From the NCBI GenBank assembly GCA_018694295.1, contig JABHNK010000003.1:1-34418 (forward strand): DNA of 34,418 bases. Reading direction: 5' to 3'. Under the pieces are notes generated by a model, which had not been told where the DNA came from, searched no databases, and worked only from the letters and a program-made list of their open reading frames with translations. The stretch comes from Waddliaceae bacterium. GTDB taxonomy: Bacteria; Chlamydiota; Chlamydiia; Chlamydiales; JABHNK01. Position 1 is the stretch's first letter, and the number at the start of each line of letters is the position of its first letter. The position numbers and the translations under genes were made by a program. Below, one piece after another: positions 31,824 to 34,418 of this stretch.

Positions 31824-34418
31824 ATGATCCTTCCTAACTTCCTAGAGCCGTATCAGCTTGACGCTGAAGAGAGTATCGCCAAAGGATGCGTCAGTGACAT
31901 CCGCTTCGATATCGGTGTTTACCAGGTGTGCATCGTCGATGGCAACGAAGAGTTCTGGCCTTTCCTTCGGTTCGACGATAACGACGCCCTTATAGAAACC
32001 TTTTGCTCCTGCTCTTCCGATGAAAGCCCGTGCGTCCATATCGCCACGGCATATCTCTATATCTTTGGCGTCAACGACTCCCCTCTTCATCATCGTTTTG
32101 AGCAATCACTATGGAACGCTATCTTCCTACGCCTCTTCATTGCCAATGGTACAGCTTCTTTCAAAGAGGTCTCTTCGGGGCATTACATCATAGAAAATGG
32201 TGGGTTTTCTATTAATGCCACGGCGCCTTCTGCGCAAGAGACTCTTGAGTCTATGCTGATAAACCGCCACAAGGAGACGGAATACAACTCTTTGAAGTTC
32301 TTCAGCATAACGCCCAAAGATTTGTCTTTATGGCATCAGGGGCGTCCGAGTTTCGCTTTACGCTATAAGCTATCGCCATGGACCGACATCGCTATGATGC
32401 TTATGGCATATCAAAATAGTGGTAAAGACTACATGCTGAGTTTTATCACCGACGACACCAAGATGATAACTGGTCTAGAGGTAAAAACTTCGGAGATTAT
32501 GGTCTCATGTTCTCTTTCCGCCGAAGACCTTATAGCGATAATCCCCTCTTTAACAACGGTATCGTCGCCATTGCAGGTATATTCTTATGGTGAAGAGTTT
32601 ATTGCTACGATATCATACAACACAACATCGTCAAGCTTCACCATCACTAGCGATGAATCATCTCTTCGTCATTACCGTGAACACCAGCGGAAGTTTCGTG
32701 ATATCCCTGAAGAGCAACGTATTACCATAGGCCCTTGGGAGTATGTCCCTGAGGTAGGTTTTTTCTCCGAAGAGAAACATCCTCTTCTGGATCGTGGCGA
32801 GATCCCTGCTGCTGACGTAGAGGCATTTTTTGAAGAATATTACCATATTATCGAGCATAAAGGTGTCGATATCACCGTTCATGGTGAAGAGCCCCCTATT
32901 TCTTATGATCTTTTCTTCGACGAAGATTGGAATTTTCATGTCGTTCCATATCTTTTCGTCGTTGGTGATCTACAAACTGGGTCATCACACGTCTTCGGGC
33001 GTTGGGTTTTCTGTGAGGGCCACGGTTTTTATAAGATAGCGCCATCGCGATTTCCTGCATCACCGACGATAATCTCTCGCGACGCTATCTCCGCATTCGT
33101 CGATGCCAACAAGTCGTGGCTCAACACCCATGAAGGCTTCCATACGCACCTCTCTGAAGTCCATGACGCTATAGGCTATGAAGTCACGGACAAACGTCTT
33201 ATCTTCTCAGCGCGTAGCGATAGCGACGATGTTGGCGTTTGCGATTTCGGGCAGTGGGTCTTTATCAGAGGCTCAGGTTTCTATGCCAAGACGCCGTCTC
33301 ACCAATCTACAACGATACGTCCTGGCATCGTCATTACGCGTAAAAAGGTTCCTTCTTTTATTAAGGAAAACCTCGAAGAATGCGAAGGCGTCGCAGGCTT
33401 CTTCGCCGAAAAGTCTCCGTATAAGTCTATAGGTCTAACTATTTCTTATGGCGACGATGGTGTTGTCATCGCTCCCGAATATTCTCTTGCAGAGGAGTTT
33501 TCTGGTGCTGAGGTCTTAATCTTTGGAGAATACCTATATGTCGCTGGGGCGGGTTTCTACAAGACGCCTCAAGAGGACATGCTCCCTGAAAAGTTCCGGC
33601 ATCGCCGTGTCATCGACGTCGCCAAAGAGCGATATCGCTGGCTTTATGACATCGTCGCCGAGAATATCACTAGGGGCAGCATAGCGATGCCTACCGTCAA
33701 GATAAAAAAGGTGGGGTTCTTTGACGACGAAGAGAAGTCTTTCGATATTTTTGGTGACGGCGCCGCTGAAAAGGATTACGACCTTACAGGCTTGAATAGC
33801 AGCCTTAGGCACTATCAGGAAGATGGCATACAGTGGCTGTGGTCGTTATATTCTTATGGTCTTTCGGGTCTTCTTTGCGACGATATGGGTCTTGGAAAGA
33901 CACACCAGGCGATGGCGCTATTCGCTGCCGTCAAGAACAAAAACCGTGGGGAGGCGTCTTTCCTTGTGGTTTGTCCTACGTCGGTGATATACCACTGGGA
34001 AGACAAAATACGGCAATTTCTTCCTGGCATGTCTGTAGCGATATATCATGGTCCTGACAGGGAAGATGTTTGTCGTGTCGTCGAGAATAATGACATCGTC
34101 GTCACGTCTTACGGCATAGCTCGCGGCGACATAGAGCATCTTTCTTCTGAGTTTTTCGACGTCGCTATTTTCGATGAGATACAGGTGGCGAAGAACCACA
34201 ACAGCAAGGTCCACAAAGCTCTTCTGAAGATACCTTCTACTATGGCTGTAGGTCTTACTGGTACTCCTATAGAGAATAATCTCATGGAGCTTAAAGCTCT
34301 TTTTGATATAGTACTGCCGAATTATATGCCTAGCAAGAAGAAGTTCCGCAACCTTTTCATCAAGCCTATGGAAAAGGGCGACTCTGCCATCAGCAAAGCA
34401 CTTTTAAAGAAGCTTGTG
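31824..34418 (+). CDS. SWIM/SNF2-family helicase, 3'-truncated by window
   Basis: The frame is open for 865 codons to the window edge. Residues about 58-80 hold a SWIM-type zinc finger (CSCSSDESPCVHIATAYLY: CxC then CxH). A long middle region (about 100-640) has repeated 'xxFYK' beta segments (GHGFYKIAP, GSGFYAKTP, GAGFYKTPQ) typical of the bacterial SNF2-associated region. The helicase core begins at about 660: LRHYQEDGIQWLWSLYSYGL, motif I LLCDDMGLGKTHQAMAL (about 682-698), motif Ia FLVVCPTSVIYHWEDKI, motif II FDEIQVAKN (about 783) and motif III GLTGTPIENNLMELKALF. These proteins are DNA translocases, and chlamydiae carry such genes. The C-terminal helicase half lies beyond the window. The ATG at 31824 is the first in frame. 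Confidence 0.92.
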   Translation, partial: MILPNFLEPYQLDAEESIAKGCVSDIRFDIGVYQVCIVDGNEEFWPFLRFDDNDALIETFCSCSSDESPCVHIATAYLYIFGVNDSPLHHRFEQSLWNAIFLRLFIANGTASFKEVSSGHYIIENGGFSINATAPSAQETLESMLINRHKETEYNSLKFFSITPKDLSLWHQGRPSFALRYKLSPWTDIAMMLMAYQNSGKDYMLSFITDDTKMITGLEVKTSEIMVSCSLSAEDLIAIIPSLTTVSSPLQVYSYGEEFIATISYNTTSSSFTITSDESSLRHYREHQRKFRDIPEEQRITIGPWEYVPEVGFFSEEKHPLLDRGEIPAADVEAFFEEYYHIIEHKGVDITVHGEEPPISYDLFFDEDWNFHVVPYLFVVGDLQTGSSHVFGRWVFCEGHGFYKIAPSRFPASPTIISRDAISAFVDANKSWLNTHEGFHTHLSEVHDAIGYEVTDKRLIFSARSDSDDVGVCDFGQWVFIRGSGFYAKTPSHQSTTIRPGIVITRKKVPSFIKENLEECEGVAGFFAEKSPYKSIGLTISYGDDGVVIAPEYSLAEEFSGAEVLIFGEYLYVAGAGFYKTPQEDMLPEKFRHRRVIDVAKERYRWLYDIVAENITRGSIAMPTVKIKKVGFFDDEEKSFDIFGDGAAEKDYDLTGLNSSLRHYQEDGIQWLWSLYSYGLSGLLCDDMGLGKTHQAMALFAAVKNKNRGEASFLVVCPTSVIYHWEDKIRQFLPGMSVAIYHGPDREDVCRVVENNDIVVTSYGIARGDIEHLSSEFFDVAIFDEIQVAKNHNSKVHKALLKIPSTMAVGLTGTPIENNLMELKALFDIVLPNYMPSKKKFRNLFIKPMEKGDSAISKALLKKLV

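Overview
The window looks like a member of the phylum Chlamydiota, probably one of the lineages outside Chlamydiaceae. The main evidence is a contiguous minus-strand block whose gene order matches the Chlamydia type III secretion (T3S) cluster around CT663-CT674: CesT-type chaperone, FHA-containing SctD, CdsE, needle CdsF, CdsG, CT668-like protein, ATPase SctN, SctO, SctP, SctQ, Pkn5-like kinase, secretin SctC. The gene sequences support this order, but I could not run database searches, so species and family are unassigned.

Layout. (1) 1-1.5 kb: the 3' half of a GTP-type PEP carboxykinase, then ndk, closed by a strong rho-independent terminator. (2) 1.5-18.8 kb, all minus strand (transcribed right to left): the T3S structural block. 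It has three striking departures from the usual form: a secretin of 1934 aa with about 1200 aa of charged predicted coiled coil inserted; SctQ split into two genes separated by a 308-bp spacer with a small inverted-repeat element; and a SctP with long proline/lysine/aspartate tandem repeats. (3) 18.9-22.8 kb, minus: two hydrophobic translocator-type proteins (CopD-like, CopB-like) and their LcrH/SycD-type TPR chaperone. (4) 22.9-24.4 kb, minus, and 25.1-29.6 kb, plus: six unrecognised proteins that appear to form one paralogous family. Two lie upstream of lcrH and four form a plus-strand operon with a good promoter. They lack signal peptides and share a conserved C-terminal helix. I infer that they are T3S substrates, perhaps exported filament, tip or effector proteins. 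(5) 30.1-31.4 kb, plus: a small lipoprotein translationally coupled to an exported caspase-like (clan CD) protein. (6) 31.8 kb to the end: the N-terminal part of a SWIM/SNF2 helicase.

Three copies of a roughly 340-390 bp non-coding element with long terminal inverted repeats sit at 24.5, 29.6 and 31.4 kb. Two of them, in opposite orientation, bracket the four-gene paralogue operon. Several intergenic gaps carry short degenerate tandem repeats (ATTGAACA/ATCAATG, TGATCAC, GAACGGT, CTATACGC). An alternating CG-rich tract lies in the probable leader of the cdsE-cdsF-cdsG transcript.

How it fits together. SctD, SctC, SctQ, SctN, SctO, SctP, CdsF/E/G and a candidate inner-rod protein build the basal body, sorting platform and needle. 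CopB, CopD and LcrH supply the host-membrane pore. The Pkn5-like protein is a candidate regulator or effector. The neighbouring paralogue family is the best candidate for an undescribed secreted system. The export-gate genes (sctR/S/T/U/V), sctJ and sctL are not in this window; in Chlamydia they lie in other clusters.
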